DNA of 64,000 nucleotides from Ruegeria discodermiae (GCF_030758345.1 NZ_JAVAMO010000001.1:682001-746000); one strand, 5' to 3'; shown: positions 44,480 through 54,582, numbered from the stretch's first letter. Notes: generated from the sequence alone by a model not told the origin. Program-made: numbers and translations.

Positions 44480-45388
44480 CTACTCAATTAAGTAGATCGC
44501 CGCGTCCCCATTTTCGTAAACGAATTTCACCGCAGACTTCGAGACCGCCACATCAGGGCAATACTGGGGATAATGTTCCCCACGGTGCATGAACTCTTCA
44601 CAATACCTGCTATCGACAAAGGCCCAGCTGCCGGTGCCAGTTCTATTGCCGTAACTAAACCCGTCGATTGACCCATCCCGTCCATACTTTCTGACATAGA
44701 ATGTATCATTGCTGAAAAACAAATCACGGCCAGTGACAAAGCGTAGAAAATCAACCTCCGTCTTGATGGGCTGAAACACGCTTGAAGTGTTTTCGATTGT
44801 GCCAACCGATGTAACCGGAATACCCGCCTCCAGCGCCTTGTCCACTGCGCTGAAGTTATCGCCGTCGAATATATCGAGAACGGCCCTCTGAAGCAGATTG
44901 GTGTCTGCGATATTCTCATGATAGGCGCGAATTTCAGCGGTGAGCTTTTCTACATCCGCATAAGGGCTTTGCAGATCGGACTGCCGGGAGTCGATCTTTT
45001 GCAACGTCTGCCGCGAGCTCTGGGCGTCTTTTGTAGAAATGCTGGAGTCTTTGAGAAGTCCTACAATCTCGGTTTCGCGCCGCTTTAGTCCCGCCTCGTA
45101 TTGTTCGAGCGTGATGCCCTCAATCTTGTCGCCCTGCACATGATCGCCAAGGACGGTCACGATATTTGTTGCTGCCACATCCTTGCCCGATCCCGAGGTC
45201 AGATAAGTCGCGATCACAAGAACTGAACCGACGACTGCGCAGATTGCGGCTATGGCGGCCCAATTGAAGTTGCCATTCTTGTCGGTGAAAAACGCATGAT
45301 CCGAACTCGAACTGGTGTGCTGATTATAGGTATTGCTGCTGCAAATTGTTTCGGGCTTCAAATCGGATGCCCGCGCAGAAAGTAACAT
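44480..45388 (-). CDS. Hypothetical membrane protein with coiled coil and C-terminal Cys-containing beta domain
   Basis: About 302 residues from ATG 45388 (336 if a weak GTG at 45490 is used). Near residue 43-64 there is one membrane segment (WAAIAAICAVVGSVLVIATYL). It is followed by VLGDHVQGDKI, then a charged helical region (TLEQYEAGLKRRETEI, LEKLTAEI type heptads) likely to form a coiled coil. The C-terminal 85 residues (GRDLFFSNDTFYVRKYG, GSWAFVDSRYC, YCPDV) look like a small beta-barrel with two Cys. The GDHVxGDK string also occurs in bacterial conflict or signalling proteins, but that is a weak link. The gene is AT-richer than its neighbours. Confidence 0.6.
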   Translation of the reverse strand: MLLSARASDLKPETICSSNTYNQHTSSSSDHAFFTDKNGNFNWAAIAAICAVVGSVLVIATYLTSGSGKDVAATNIVTVLGDHVQGDKIEGITLEQYEAGLKRRETEIVGLLKDSSISTKDAQSSRQTLQKIDSRQSDLQSPYADVEKLTAEIRAYHENIADTNLLQRAVLDIFDGDNFSAVDKALEAGIPVTSVGTIENTSSVFQPIKTEVDFLRFVTGRDLFFSNDTFYVRKYGRDGSIDGFSYGNRTGTGSWAFVDSRYCEEFMHRGEHYPQYCPDVAVSKSAVKFVYENGDAAIYLIE

Positions 45389-45529
45389 ATTTCTTCGCAA
45401 ACCAATAGCGGAGAGAGCCCCTTCCCGGTCGGGTGAATGCAGCCGAATATGCCGCGCTTCAATCCAAACGCGGCATATCCGAAAGCTCACGCGTCCTGGA
45501 GACGCTAGTCACAAGGGTCAAACCAGCCC

Positions 45530-46945
45530 CTATTCGGCGGCTTCGGTCACCTCTTCATCCACATGCGCAACCCGGTTGCCCGCCTTGTTCGAGGTGACCA
45601 CGCCCAGCGATTTGAGTTTGCGGTGCAGGGCGCTGCGCTCCATGCCGACAAAGGAGGCGGTGCGGCTGATATTGCCGCCGAAGCGGTTGATCTGGGTCAG
45701 CAGATACTCGCGCTCGAACGCCTCGCGCGCCTCACGTAGCGGCAGTGTCGCAAGGGCGCCAGAGAGCACAACGCGCCCGTCTTCGCTTTCGCGTTCTTCT
45801 TCGCTGGGCAGTTCGCGCGCCTCGATGGGACCGGTACTGTCACCCAGGATCAGGACCCGCTCGATCAGGTTCTTGAGCTGGCGCACATTGCCCGGCCAGG
45901 CCATGGTCTGCATCAGCGCGATCGCCTCGTCGCTTAAGGGTCGCGCCGTAAGCCCCTGGGTTTCATTGCACATCTCGATGAAATGCTCGGCCAGCAGCGG
46001 AATGTCCTCGCGCCGCTCCTCCAGTGAGGGTACTGCGATCGGCACCACGTTCAGGCGATGGAACAGCTCTTCGCGGAACCGCTCGGCGCGGATTTCCTCC
46101 TCCAGATCCTTGTTCGTCGACGAGATCACCCGCAGATCGACACGGACCTTGTCGGAACCGCCAACGCGCTGGAATTGCTGATCGACCAGCACCCGCAGAA
46201 TCTTGGACTGGGTGCCCAGCGGCATATCCGCCACCTCATCGAAATAGACCACCCCACCATGGGCCTCTTCCAGCAGGCCCGGTTCGACCCCGCGTTCGGC
46301 GGTTTCGCGGCCGAACAGCACCTCTTCGACCCGCTCAGGCTCGACGCCCGCGCAGTTCACGGTGACAAAGGGGCCGTTGGCGCGGTTCGATTGCGCGTGT
46401 ACGAAGCGCGCGGCGATCTCCTTGCCGGATCCCGCCGGACCGCTCAGCATCACGCGCCCGTTCGAGCGGGTGACTTTTTCGAGCTGCCCCAACATCGACC
46501 GGAAGGCCGCGGAATTGCCGATCATATCGGCATTGGTCACTTCGCGGCGTTTGAGCGCGCTGTTCTCGCGGCGCAGGCGCGAGGTTTCCATCGCGCGCCG
46601 GATCACCACCATCAACTGATCGATGTTGAACGGCTTCTCGATGAAGTCATAGGCCCCCTGTTTGATCGCGGCGACCGCAATCTCGATATTGCCATGCCCC
46701 GAGATGATAACCACCGGAATGTCCGGGTTGTCGCGCTTGACCGCCTTGAGGATGTCGATCCCGTCCATGCGGCTGTCTTTCAGCCAGATATCCAGGATCA
46801 GCAGCCCCGGAGGTTCGGCATTGATGGCCGCCATGCAGTCATCGGAATTGCCCGCCAGCCGGGTGGCATAGCCCTCATCTTCGAGAATATCGGAAACCAG
46901 TTCGCGAATGTCGCGTTCGTCGTCAACGATCAGAATATCACTCAT
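45530..46945 (-). CDS. ntrX: Nitrogen-regulatory response regulator NtrX
   Basis: A 471-residue response regulator partnered with NtrY. The receiver domain has the phospho-acceptor Asp52 (LILDIWLKD) and the acidic pocket DDE. The AAA+ domain has Walker A GPAGSGKE and the arginine-finger region, and the Fis-type HTH lies near the C-terminus (NISRTASFVGMERSALHRKL). In place of the GAFTGA loop the sequence reads FGRETAERGVEPGLLEEAHGG, so sigma54 contact is unlikely. It overlaps ntrY by 8 nt. Confidence 0.95.
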   Translation of the reverse strand: MSDILIVDDERDIRELVSDILEDEGYATRLAGNSDDCMAAINAEPPGLLILDIWLKDSRMDGIDILKAVKRDNPDIPVVIISGHGNIEIAVAAIKQGAYDFIEKPFNIDQLMVVIRRAMETSRLRRENSALKRREVTNADMIGNSAAFRSMLGQLEKVTRSNGRVMLSGPAGSGKEIAARFVHAQSNRANGPFVTVNCAGVEPERVEEVLFGRETAERGVEPGLLEEAHGGVVYFDEVADMPLGTQSKILRVLVDQQFQRVGGSDKVRVDLRVISSTNKDLEEEIRAERFREELFHRLNVVPIAVPSLEERREDIPLLAEHFIEMCNETQGLTARPLSDEAIALMQTMAWPGNVRQLKNLIERVLILGDSTGPIEARELPSEEERESEDGRVVLSGALATLPLREAREAFEREYLLTQINRFGGNISRTASFVGMERSALHRKLKSLGVVTSNKAGNRVAHVDEEVTEAAE

Positions 46946-49226
46946 CTTGCCCCGCTTTCACCTTTTTACCGGTTGTTTGTTTGGATGACGCGGATTTCCG
47001 GGCCGCGTCCTGCCCGGGAAGGCGGATCACGGCCATGGCGCCGAAATGATCCTGTCCTTCAAAGATCGGCGCATCTTCCAGCGCCAATGTTCCACCATGT
47101 TCTTCAATGATTTTCTTGACGATGGGCAGGCCCAGCCCGGTGCCCTCGTCTCGGGTCGTCACGTAAGGCTCAAAGAGCCGTGCGCGATCCTCGGGCAGGC
47201 CGATGCCGTTATCAGCGATGGTGATCAGGTTGCCGTCACCGCTGCTGCTCAACGTCACCTGAATCTCTGGGACCAGATTGCCAGGTGCGCCTTTTTCCTT
47301 AAGCGTTTCAATCGCTTCGCCTGCGTTTTTGATCAGGTTCGTCAACGCCTGGCTGAGCATGGTTGCATCCACATCGCTCATCAGCGGACCGTCGGGCAGC
47401 GTGGCCGAAACCTTTACATCCGGTTGCCCGGTCTGCTGCAACAGCACCGCGTCGCGCACCAGCTGGTTGATATCTTCATCCCGGCGCACCGGTTCGGGCA
47501 TCCGCGCGAATTTCGAGAACTCATCCACGATGCGGCGCAGATCGTTGGTCTGGCGGACGATCACATCGGTCATCGACACCAGCGTGTCGGCATCACCCTC
47601 GTCCAACTGGCGCGCAAATTTGCGTTTGATGCGCTCGGCGCTGAGCTGGATCGGGGTCAGTGGGTTCTTGATCTCATGTGCGATCCGCCGCGCCACGTCA
47701 CCCCAGGCCGCCATCCGCTGGGCGCTGACCAGATCGGTGACGTCGTCAAAGGCCACCACATAACCTTCCAGCCGCCCCTCTTCGCCGCGCCGTGTCGCCA
47801 TCCGCACCAGCAGGTTCTCGGCGCGGCCCTTGCGGGTGACCTTGACCTCACCCTGACCTGTTTCGTTGCCGCCCTCCTTGAGCGCCTCGAAGAGAGGCAG
47901 GAATTCGGGCACGGCGACGCCAATGGCCGGGTTGCGACCACCGCCGGACCAGTCCAGCAGACGTTCTGCAGAGCGGTTCACGAAGGTCACACAGCCATCC
48001 GGGTCCAGGCCGACAACGCCCGAGGTGACCGAGCTGAGCACCGAGTCAAACAGTCTGCGGCGGCTTTCGATCTGGCGGGTGTTTTCCAGAAGCGTGTCGC
48101 GCTGGCCTTTGAGTTGGCGGGTCATCTGGTTGAAATAGCGCCCCAGCATGGCGATCTCGTCGTCGCCCTTCTCCTCGACCACCTGCACAGCCAAATCGCC
48201 CGCCCCCACGCGCTGCGCCGCCGTGGTCAGACGCCCCACCGGGCGCGACAGGCGCTCGGCAAACCAGAGGCCCAGCCAGACCGCCGCGAGGATCAGGATC
48301 AGCGCAAAGCCCAGATAGAGCAGGCCAAATTCGAACAGCACTCGACCCCGTTCGCTTTCAAGTTGCTGGTAGAGCCGCACGGTTTCCTTGGTGTCATCCA
48401 GCAGGTTCAGTATTTCGCCATCCACCACGCGGCTGACATATAGATAGCGGTCAAGATAGGCATAAAGCGGCACGATGGCGCGGAATTCGTTATTGTCCCA
48501 GTCCTGAATGATCAACTCGCCATTGATCTCGGCCTCAGACACCTGCTCGGGCGTGGGCGCCTCAAAACCAAACAGGTAAGACCGGTCGCCCCGCACCCTG
48601 ATCTCGCCCGTGCCGTCGATGATATAGGCCTCTTTCAGACCGCGCTGGATCTGCGCCTGCCCCTGTGCCAGCACCTCGCGCAGCTCGGCGTCGTTGATGT
48701 AGAAATCGATCGCGCGGGCCTGATCCAGGAACCGCCCCAGCGCCTGCGCGTCCTGGCTGAGGTCCTCGCGATGTTCCAGTTCATAGGCCTCAGCCGCAGC
48801 AAGTGAGTTGCCGACCACCTGACGCACCCGGTCCGAGAACCAGCCCTCAAGCCCGATATTCACTGTGAGCCCGGCAAAGATCGCCACGGTCACGGTGGGC
48901 ACAAGCGCCAGAAAGGTGAAAACGCCTATCAGTCGCAGGTGCAGGCGTGAGCCCGCCGATTTCGCCCGTCGTGCCGCAATCAGCCGCCCGACCTGCGCCA
49001 GCACCAGCGCCGCCAGAACAAGAATATAGACCAGATCAGTAAGAAGGATCAGTCGCAGGGTCGGCCCCGAAACATCCAACTCGAACGGGCCGATCACCAG
49101 ATAGGTGGCAAGCGTCAGGATGGGCCCAAGAACAACAAGACCCAAGGTCCCGAAATTACGGACCTTTCGGGATCTACTCCACTGGCTCAGTGATGGAATT
49201 GGCCCGTTCTGTGACCAGGTTGCCAC
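46938..49226 (-). CDS. ntrY: Nitrogen-regulatory sensor kinase NtrY
   Basis: A 762-residue membrane histidine kinase. Three N-terminal membrane segments (about 28-45, 58-80, 98-122) and a fourth at about 300-320 frame an extracytoplasmic sensor domain. A HAMP linker (about 320-375), a PAS domain (about 392-500), the HisKA box with His517 ([14 protein letters not shown]), and a HATPase domain (NLIKNAGEA, ADNGIGLP, GTGLGLPIV) follow. The start is GTG 49226 with GAGGG upstream. NtrY-NtrX controls nitrogen and redox responses in alphaproteobacteria. Confidence 0.95.
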   Translation of the reverse strand: MATWSQNGPIPSLSQWSRSRKVRNFGTLGLVVLGPILTLATYLVIGPFELDVSGPTLRLILLTDLVYILVLAALVLAQVGRLIAARRAKSAGSRLHLRLIGVFTFLALVPTVTVAIFAGLTVNIGLEGWFSDRVRQVVGNSLAAAEAYELEHREDLSQDAQALGRFLDQARAIDFYINDAELREVLAQGQAQIQRGLKEAYIIDGTGEIRVRGDRSYLFGFEAPTPEQVSEAEINGELIIQDWDNNEFRAIVPLYAYLDRYLYVSRVVDGEILNLLDDTKETVRLYQQLESERGRVLFEFGLLYLGFALILILAAVWLGLWFAERLSRPVGRLTTAAQRVGAGDLAVQVVEEKGDDEIAMLGRYFNQMTRQLKGQRDTLLENTRQIESRRRLFDSVLSSVTSGVVGLDPDGCVTFVNRSAERLLDWSGGGRNPAIGVAVPEFLPLFEALKEGGNETGQGEVKVTRKGRAENLLVRMATRRGEEGRLEGYVVAFDDVTDLVSAQRMAAWGDVARRIAHEIKNPLTPIQLSAERIKRKFARQLDEGDADTLVSMTDVIVRQTNDLRRIVDEFSKFARMPEPVRRDEDINQLVRDAVLLQQTGQPDVKVSATLPDGPLMSDVDATMLSQALTNLIKNAGEAIETLKEKGAPGNLVPEIQVTLSSSGDGNLITIADNGIGLPEDRARLFEPYVTTRDEGTGLGLPIVKKIIEEHGGTLALEDAPIFEGQDHFGAMAVIRLPGQDAARKSASSKQTTGKKVKAGQDE

Positions 49227-49325
49227 CTGCTGCCCTCATACTGATGTGTCGCCGAAGCGACGTACCGCCATATCTCGTGGTCGTTTCCAGGTCGAAACCC
49301 GTTTGCCACGGTTTGTGTGGCGATA

Positions 49326-50693
49326 TTACATCAGTTTGCGTCTGCGTGTCACCTTTATATCGAGGTCCGAGATCTTTTTTCTCAGCGTATTCCGGTTGAT
49401 CCCCAAAAGATCGGCGCATTTCGCCTGGTTTCCACCGGTCGCGTCCAGCGCGATTTCTATAAGCGGGCCTTCAACTTCGCGCAGAATCCTCTGGTACAAT
49501 CCCGGCGGTGGCAGCATCCCGCCATGCAAGTCGAAATAGCGCCGTAAATGCCGCCCGACAGAGGCGGACAGCTTCTCGCTGTCACCGCCGCCAAGGGCGG
49601 GTTCCGCCTCTGGCTGACTACCCAGGACCGACTCGACCTCGGCGCGGGTGATCTCTTCGGCGCGGCTGGTCAGGCCCAAGCGTCGCACCGCGTTTTCCAA
49701 CTGGCGCACATTGCCGGGCCAGGAATAGACCCGCACCAGCTCATGGGCCTCCTCGCTGAGCCAGCGTTTCGGCGCGCCCTCTCGTTCGGCCCGGCCCAGG
49801 AAATGCTCGGCCAAGAGCGGGATGTCTTCGACCCGTTCGCGCAGAGCCGGAACCTCTACCGTTGCGCCGCTGAGCCGGTAATAGAGGTCCTGCCGCACCC
49901 GCCCGGTTTCCATCGCTGCGGCCAGATCATCCTGGCTGGTGGCCATGAAGCGCGGCACGTGATCGCCCGGCGCATCCATCATGCGCACGATCCGGGCCTG
50001 AATCTCATCCTCGATATCAGAGACCTCGTCGATCAGCAGCGTGCCCCCCTTGACCCGCGCCAGCACCCGTGCCGGGCCCTCAAGATCCTGCAGATCGGCG
50101 GCGGTCACGGTGACGAAGGGCAAGGTCCGCCGGTCAGAAAAGTCGTGAATAGCTCGCGCGATCAAGGACTTACCGGTGCCACTTTCACCGGAAATCAACA
50201 CCGGCAAATCGGTGTTCATCACCCGCGCCACCAGCCGGTAGAGCGATTGCATCGCCGGTGTCCGCCCGACCAGCGGCAGCTCATCCGGGCGGGTATCGTC
50301 CTCTGGCGGGGCCTCGGCCGGGCTGCGGCGTCGCTGGTCCAGCGCCCGCGCGGTACGCTTCATCAGGTCCGGCAGGTCGAACGGTTTGGGCAGGTAATCA
50401 TAAGCGTCAGCCTCAGCCGCCTGAATCGCGGTCATAATGGTGTTCTGGGCCGAGATCACGATCACCGGCAGACCGGGGCGGTCCTCGTTGATCTTGGGCA
50501 GCATTTCCAGCCCGTTGCCATCCGGCATGACCACATCCGAGATCACCAGATCGCCCTTGCCTTCGCCCACCCAGCGCATCAGCGTGGTCAGCGACGAGGT
50601 GGCATGCACCTTGCACCCTGCCCGTGTCAGTGCCTGTGTCAGAACCGTGCGGATCGTGCGGTCGTCATCCGCGACCAGAACCGTGCCATCCAT
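49326..50693 (-). CDS. ntrC: Nitrogen-regulatory response regulator NtrC
   Basis: A 455-residue regulator with receiver Asp53 ([11 protein letters not shown]), an AAA+ domain with Walker [10 protein letters not shown], and a C-terminal Fis-type HTH ([20 protein letters not shown]). The GAFTGA loop is missing: the segment runs from [14 protein letters not shown] straight to [10 protein letters not shown]. Rhodobacter capsulatus NtrC also lacks the motif and activates sigma70 polymerase, so the same is likely here. Its start overlaps the ntrB stop by one base. Confidence 0.96.
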   Translation of the reverse strand: MDGTVLVADDDRTIRTVLTQALTRAGCKVHATSSLTTLMRWVGEGKGDLVISDVVMPDGNGLEMLPKINEDRPGLPVIVISAQNTIMTAIQAAEADAYDYLPKPFDLPDLMKRTARALDQRRRSPAEAPPEDDTRPDELPLVGRTPAMQSLYRLVARVMNTDLPVLISGESGTGKSLIARAIHDFSDRRTLPFVTVTAADLQDLEGPARVLARVKGGTLLIDEVSDIEDEIQARIVRMMDAPGDHVPRFMATSQDDLAAAMETGRVRQDLYYRLSGATVEVPALRERVEDIPLLAEHFLGRAEREGAPKRWLSEEAHELVRVYSWPGNVRQLENAVRRLGLTSRAEEITRAEVESVLGSQPEAEPALGGGDSEKLSASVGRHLRRYFDLHGGMLPPPGLYQRILREVEGPLIEIALDATGGNQAKCADLLGINRNTLRKKISDLDIKVTRRRKLM

Positions 50694-51775
50694 CAGGTCT
50701 TCTCCTCTATGTCATAGCCGCGCGGCACCCGAGGCAGCGACAGCCGAAAGACGGTCCGCCCTGGAACCGACGTGACCGAAATCCATCCATTGTGGTCCGA
50801 GATAATCTTGCTGACCAAAGCCAGCCCCAGCCCCGTGCCGTTCTCACGCCCCGACACAAACGGGTCGAACACGTCATTGCGAATGTCTTCCGGCAGTCCC
50901 GGCCCGTCATCGATGATCTCGACCTGCAGCGGCAGGGACTGGCCGGTGCCATCACTGCGGCGCAGGCGGAAGGAATGTTCGAAATAGCTGTGCAGGCGGA
51001 TCGTGCCGCCCTTGGGCTCCGCTGCCTCGGACGCGTTGCGCAACAGGTTCAACACCACTTGCAACAGCTGGTCAGGGTCACCAATGGCCAGCGGCAGCGA
51101 AGGGTCGTAATCCTCGATCATTTTCATATGCGCGCCGAACCCCAGCAGCGCCGAGCGCCGCGCCCGGTCCAGCACGTCATGGATATTGACCGGGCGGAAA
51201 TCCGGCGGGCTGAGATTGCCGAACTGTTCCACCTGTTCCAGCAGCTTCACGATGCGGCGGCTTTCGGCCACGATCAGATCGGTCAGTTCCAGATCGTCTG
51301 GGCTGAGGTTCATGCTGAGCAATTGCGCGGCGCCGGTGATGCCAGCCAACGGGTTCTTGATCTCATGGGCCAGCATCTCGGCCATGCCGATCGCCGATTG
51401 CGCGGCAGATTTCACCGTATGGCTCTGAGTCATCCGCCCGGCCAGTTCGCGGGGCGAGATCAGCATCAGCATCTTGCCCGGCTGCCCCAGCAGCGGCGCG
51501 ATCTGCAGGGCGCATTGCAAAGGCGCGCGGCTGCCGGTGCCCACGTCGATATCGTTGACAAAAAGCGGCGTTCCGTTGTGGCGGGCTCGCTCGAACGCCT
51601 CTTCTATCGGCGCGTCGATGGCGATCAGGTCCCAGACCGGCGTGCCGACCACCGACTTGACCGAAGCGTTCAGAAACCCCTCGCCAGCGGAATTGGTATC
51701 CTCGATGCGGTCCTCTGCAGAGATCACAAAGGCGGGGACTGGCAGCGAGGCCCAGATGGTTGGATCGGTGTTCAT
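50693..51775 (-). CDS. ntrB: Nitrogen-regulatory sensor kinase NtrB
   Basis: A 360-residue cytosolic kinase/phosphatase that phosphorylates NtrC under nitrogen limitation and responds to PII. An N-terminal PAS domain (about 8-115) is followed by the HisKA box with His137 ([15 protein letters not shown]) and the HATPase region ([26 protein letters not shown]). ATG 51775 overlaps the dusB stop by 4 nt; the frame stays open to 52204 inside dusB but has no plausible start there. Confidence 0.96.
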   Translation of the reverse strand: MNTDPTIWASLPVPAFVISAEDRIEDTNSAGEGFLNASVKSVVGTPVWDLIAIDAPIEEAFERARHNGTPLFVNDIDVGTGSRAPLQCALQIAPLLGQPGKMLMLISPRELAGRMTQSHTVKSAAQSAIGMAEMLAHEIKNPLAGITGAAQLLSMNLSPDDLELTDLIVAESRRIVKLLEQVEQFGNLSPPDFRPVNIHDVLDRARRSALLGFGAHMKMIEDYDPSLPLAIGDPDQLLQVVLNLLRNASEAAEPKGGTIRLHSYFEHSFRLRRSDGTGQSLPLQVEIIDDGPGLPEDIRNDVFDPFVSGRENGTGLGLALVSKIISDHNGWISVTSVPGRTVFRLSLPRVPRGYDIEEKT

Positions 51776-52764
51776 GCGGCCTGCTCTCCCTGCCCGTCCA
51801 GCGCCAGTGGCAGCAGGCGCAGCACGTCGCGCGGATCGCGGCTGGTCAGGACATGACGGCGCAGCACCGGCGGTGTTCCGGCCCGGTCCATGTACCAGCC
51901 CAGATGTTTGCGGGCGACGCGCAGCCCCAGATCGGGGCCGTAAAAGCCCAGCATCGCCTCGTAATGGGCAGAGACCATGTCGACCAGCGCCGGGCCGGTC
52001 GGAATATCCGGATAAGCCGAAGACCCAAGCGAGGCCGCAATCTCGGCCAGCAGCCAAGGCCGCCCCTGCGCACCGCGCCCCACCATGACCCCATCCGCGC
52101 CAGAGCGTTTGAGCGCCATCCGGGCCGAAGCCAGATCGACGATATCGCCGTTGGCGATTACCGGGATCGACACCGCCTGTTTCACCGCGTTTATCGCCTG
52201 CCAATCGGCATGGCCCTTGTAGAACTGGCAGCGCGTGCGTCCGTGAATGGTGATCATCCGCACCCCTGCCGCCTCGGCCCGGCGGGCGATCTCGGGCGCG
52301 TTCAGCAGGGCGTCATCCCAACCCAGCCGGGTTTTGAGCGTCACCGGTATTTCCACCGCGCCCACAACCGCCTCGATCAGGCTGAGCGCATGGTCGGGCG
52401 TCTTCATCAGGGCCGAGCCGGAATAGCCACTTGTCACCTTCTTGGCTGGGCAGCCCATATTGATGTCGATAATCCGCGCGCCCCGATCGGCCACCTGCCG
52501 CGCGGCTTCGGCCATCCATTCCGCATCGCGGCCCGCCAATTGAACGGCGGTGTTTTCCACATCGGCCCCGATCTCGGCGCGCTCACGCACGCCGGGCTTG
52601 GCCTGCACCATTTCCTGACTGGCCACCATCTCGCTCACCACCAGCCCGGCACCAAAGCGCATCACCAGATCGCGGAACGGGCGGTCGGTGATTCCGGCCA
52701 TCGGGGCCAGGATCACAGGAGGTGAGATGTGTTTGTCGGCAAGACGCAAGGTCACTTTGCCCAA
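51772..52764 (-). CDS. dusB: tRNA-dihydrouridine synthase DusB (NifR3)
   Basis: A 330-residue FMN enzyme that reduces uridine to dihydrouridine in tRNA. It has an N-terminal APMAGITDRPFR, the catalytic Cys in INMGCPAKKV, and FMN-binding HGRTR and VMVGRGAQGRPW. It is the first gene of the dusB-ntrB-ntrC operon, the classical nifR3-ntrBC arrangement of Rhodobacter. A perfect 11-bp inverted repeat lies just upstream. Confidence 0.96.
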   Translation of the reverse strand: MGKVTLRLADKHISPPVILAPMAGITDRPFRDLVMRFGAGLVVSEMVASQEMVQAKPGVRERAEIGADVENTAVQLAGRDAEWMAEAARQVADRGARIIDINMGCPAKKVTSGYSGSALMKTPDHALSLIEAVVGAVEIPVTLKTRLGWDDALLNAPEIARRAEAAGVRMITIHGRTRCQFYKGHADWQAINAVKQAVSIPVIANGDIVDLASARMALKRSGADGVMVGRGAQGRPWLLAEIAASLGSSAYPDIPTGPALVDMVSAHYEAMLGFYGPDLGLRVARKHLGWYMDRAGTPPVLRRHVLTSRDPRDVLRLLPLALDGQGEQAA

Positions 52765-52766
52765 TC

Positions 52767-52813
52767 CTTGTGCATTTTTCTAGGTGGTATCGAAACCCCG
52801 CCAAATGCACAAG
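52767..52813. repeat. Perfect 11-bp inverted repeat upstream of dusB-ntrBC
   Basis: CTTGTGCATTT (52767-52777) and AAATGCACAAG (52803-52813) are separated by 25 bp. The pair begins 3 bp upstream of the dusB start codon, so it covers the leader and promoter region of the operon. The half-sites point outward, unlike the inward TGCAC/GTGCA of enteric NtrC sites. Confidence 0.6.
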
Positions 52814-52828
52814 AAAACAGGGCAGGAA

Positions 52829-52857
52829 TTGCCTTGCGGCAAATTGGTTTGCATAAT
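52829..52857 (+). promoter_or_regulatory. Candidate promoter of ispDF-pgpA-pncC
   Basis: TTGCCT (52829-52834) and CATAAT (52852-52857) are separated by 17 nt, 82 nt upstream of the ispDF start. Confidence 0.4.
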
Positions 52858-52939
52858 TTTTAAGCAGGCGATCGGAGTGATTGCCCTTGGCTCTCTCTGG
52901 TCCTAAACAGAGCCCGACCCCAGCAGGAGCTCACCGCCC

Positions 52940-54073
52940 ATGACAACAGCTGCCATCATCGTTGCCGCCGGGCGTGGGCGTCGGGCCGGTGGCGAAACGC
53001 CCAAGCAATGGCGTGCGCTTGCCAGTCGGCGCGTGGTGGACTGGACGCTGGACCGCTTCCGCCTGCCTGAGATCACCCACATCGTTCTGGTCCTGTCGCC
53101 TGATGACGACCCGGCATGGGAAGAGTTTGGCGCAACCGATCTGCTGCTCGCCAAGGGTGGCACTGAACGGGCAGATTCGGTGCGCAACGGGCTGCAGGCG
53201 CTGGCCGGGCGCGGTGTCACGCGGGTGCTGATCCATGATGTGGCACGGCCTTGCGTGACTGCGGCGCTGATCCGCACGGTTATACAGGCGCTTGACAGTC
53301 ACGACGCCGCCGCGCCGGGTCTGGTGGTCACCGATGCGCTCTGGTCGGGCGCGGACGGATTTGTCGAGGGCACACGGGACCGTGCCGGGCTTTTTGCGGC
53401 GCAGACGCCGCAGGGGTTCGACTATGATCTGATCTGCGCCGCGCATGAGGTCCGCTCGGGCGAGGCCGCCGATGATGTGGAAGTGGCGCGCGCGGCGGGC
53501 ATTAAGGTTGCCATCGTTCCCGGCGAGGCAGACAATCTAAAGATCACGCGGGCCGAGGATTTCGCTCGCGCAGAAAGGGTATTGAGGCGCGACATGGATG
53601 TGAGACTGGGCAATGGCTATGACGTGCATCGCTTTGGGCCGGGCGATCACGTGATCCTGTGCGGCTGCCGTATCCCGCATGGGCGCGGGCTGCAGGGGCA
53701 TTCCGATGCTGATGTGGGCATGCATGCGGTCACCGACGCGATCTATGGCGCGCTGGCGCAAGGCGATATCGGTCGTCACTTCCCGCCCTCGGACCCGCAA
53801 TGGAAAGGCGCGGCGAGCGAGATTTTCCTGGCCCATGCGGTAAGCCTTGCCGGAAACATGGGCTACCACATCGCCAATATCGACTGCACGCTGGTTTGTG
53901 AGCACCCGAAGATCGGGCCACATGCCGCTGATATGCAAACAGAAATGGCGCGGATCATGGGGCTGACGTCCGATCAGGTGTCGATCAAGGCCACCACCTC
54001 GGAACGGCTGGGCTTCACCGGGCGCGAGGAAGGCATCGCGGCGCTGGCCACCGCCTGCCTGGTGCGGTCATGA
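52940..54073 (+). CDS. ispDF: Bifunctional IspD/IspF isoprenoid enzyme
   Basis: A 377-residue fusion of two MEP-pathway enzymes. The IspD part (1 to about 215) is a CTP:MEP cytidylyltransferase with [16 protein letters not shown] and the later [10 protein letters not shown]. The IspF part starts at Met219 and has [19 protein letters not shown] and HSDADV, with the metal-binding His and Asp of MECDP synthase, then [11 protein letters not shown]. Fusion is common in alphaproteobacteria. It overlaps pgpA by 4 nt and is the first gene of a three-gene operon. Confidence 0.97.
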   Translation: MTTAAIIVAAGRGRRAGGETPKQWRALASRRVVDWTLDRFRLPEITHIVLVLSPDDDPAWEEFGATDLLLAKGGTERADSVRNGLQALAGRGVTRVLIHDVARPCVTAALIRTVIQALDSHDAAAPGLVVTDALWSGADGFVEGTRDRAGLFAAQTPQGFDYDLICAAHEVRSGEAADDVEVARAAGIKVAIVPGEADNLKITRAEDFARAERVLRRDMDVRLGNGYDVHRFGPGDHVILCGCRIPHGRGLQGHSDADVGMHAVTDAIYGALAQGDIGRHFPPSDPQWKGAASEIFLAHAVSLAGNMGYHIANIDCTLVCEHPKIGPHAADMQTEMARIMGLTSDQVSIKATTSERLGFTGREEGIAALATACLVRS

Positions 54074-54582
54074 GCGCCGGGCGCGACCGCGCGGCGCGGC
54101 TTATCGCGACCGTGGGCGGCATCGGCTACCTGCGCCCCGCGCCGGGCACATGGGGCTCGCTTGCGGCGCTGCCCATGGCCTGGGTGCTGCATCAGCTGGG
54201 CGGCTTTCCCCTGCTGTTTCTGGCGACATTGCTGGCAGCGCTGGTCGGAAACTGGGCCACCCATGTGATGACCAAGGACAGCGACGACCACGACCCCTCC
54301 GAAATCGTGATTGACGAGGTGGCCGGGCAGTTTCTAGCGCTCTGGGCGGTCTCGGCCCCGGCCTGGGCGCATGGGCTGGATATCTCTGCGCTCTGGCCCG
54401 GCTGGATCGCGGCGTTTCTGCTGTTTCGGCTGTTTGATATCATCAAGCCCGGCCCTGTCGGCTGGGCCGACCGGCGCGGCGATCCGCTGGGCGTGATGCT
54501 GGACGATCTGATTGCCGGGATTTTCGCGGCCATCGGCGTCGCCGCACTGGCCTTCCTGTCGCATGGGGTGCTGGGGCTGTGA
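54070..54582 (+). CDS. pgpA: Phosphatidylglycerophosphatase A
   Basis: A 170-residue membrane enzyme that dephosphorylates phosphatidylglycerophosphate to phosphatidylglycerol. Family motifs are [11 protein letters not shown] near the N-terminus, [14 protein letters not shown] with the metal-binding acidic residues, and [25 protein letters not shown] near the end. Four hydrophobic segments are visible. It overlaps both ispDF and the following gene by 4 nt. Confidence 0.93.
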   Translation: MSAGRDRAARLIATVGGIGYLRPAPGTWGSLAALPMAWVLHQLGGFPLLFLATLLAALVGNWATHVMTKDSDDHDPSEIVIDEVAGQFLALWAVSAPAWAHGLDISALWPGWIAAFLLFRLFDIIKPGPVGWADRRGDPLGVMLDDLIAGIFAAIGVAALAFLSHGVLGL

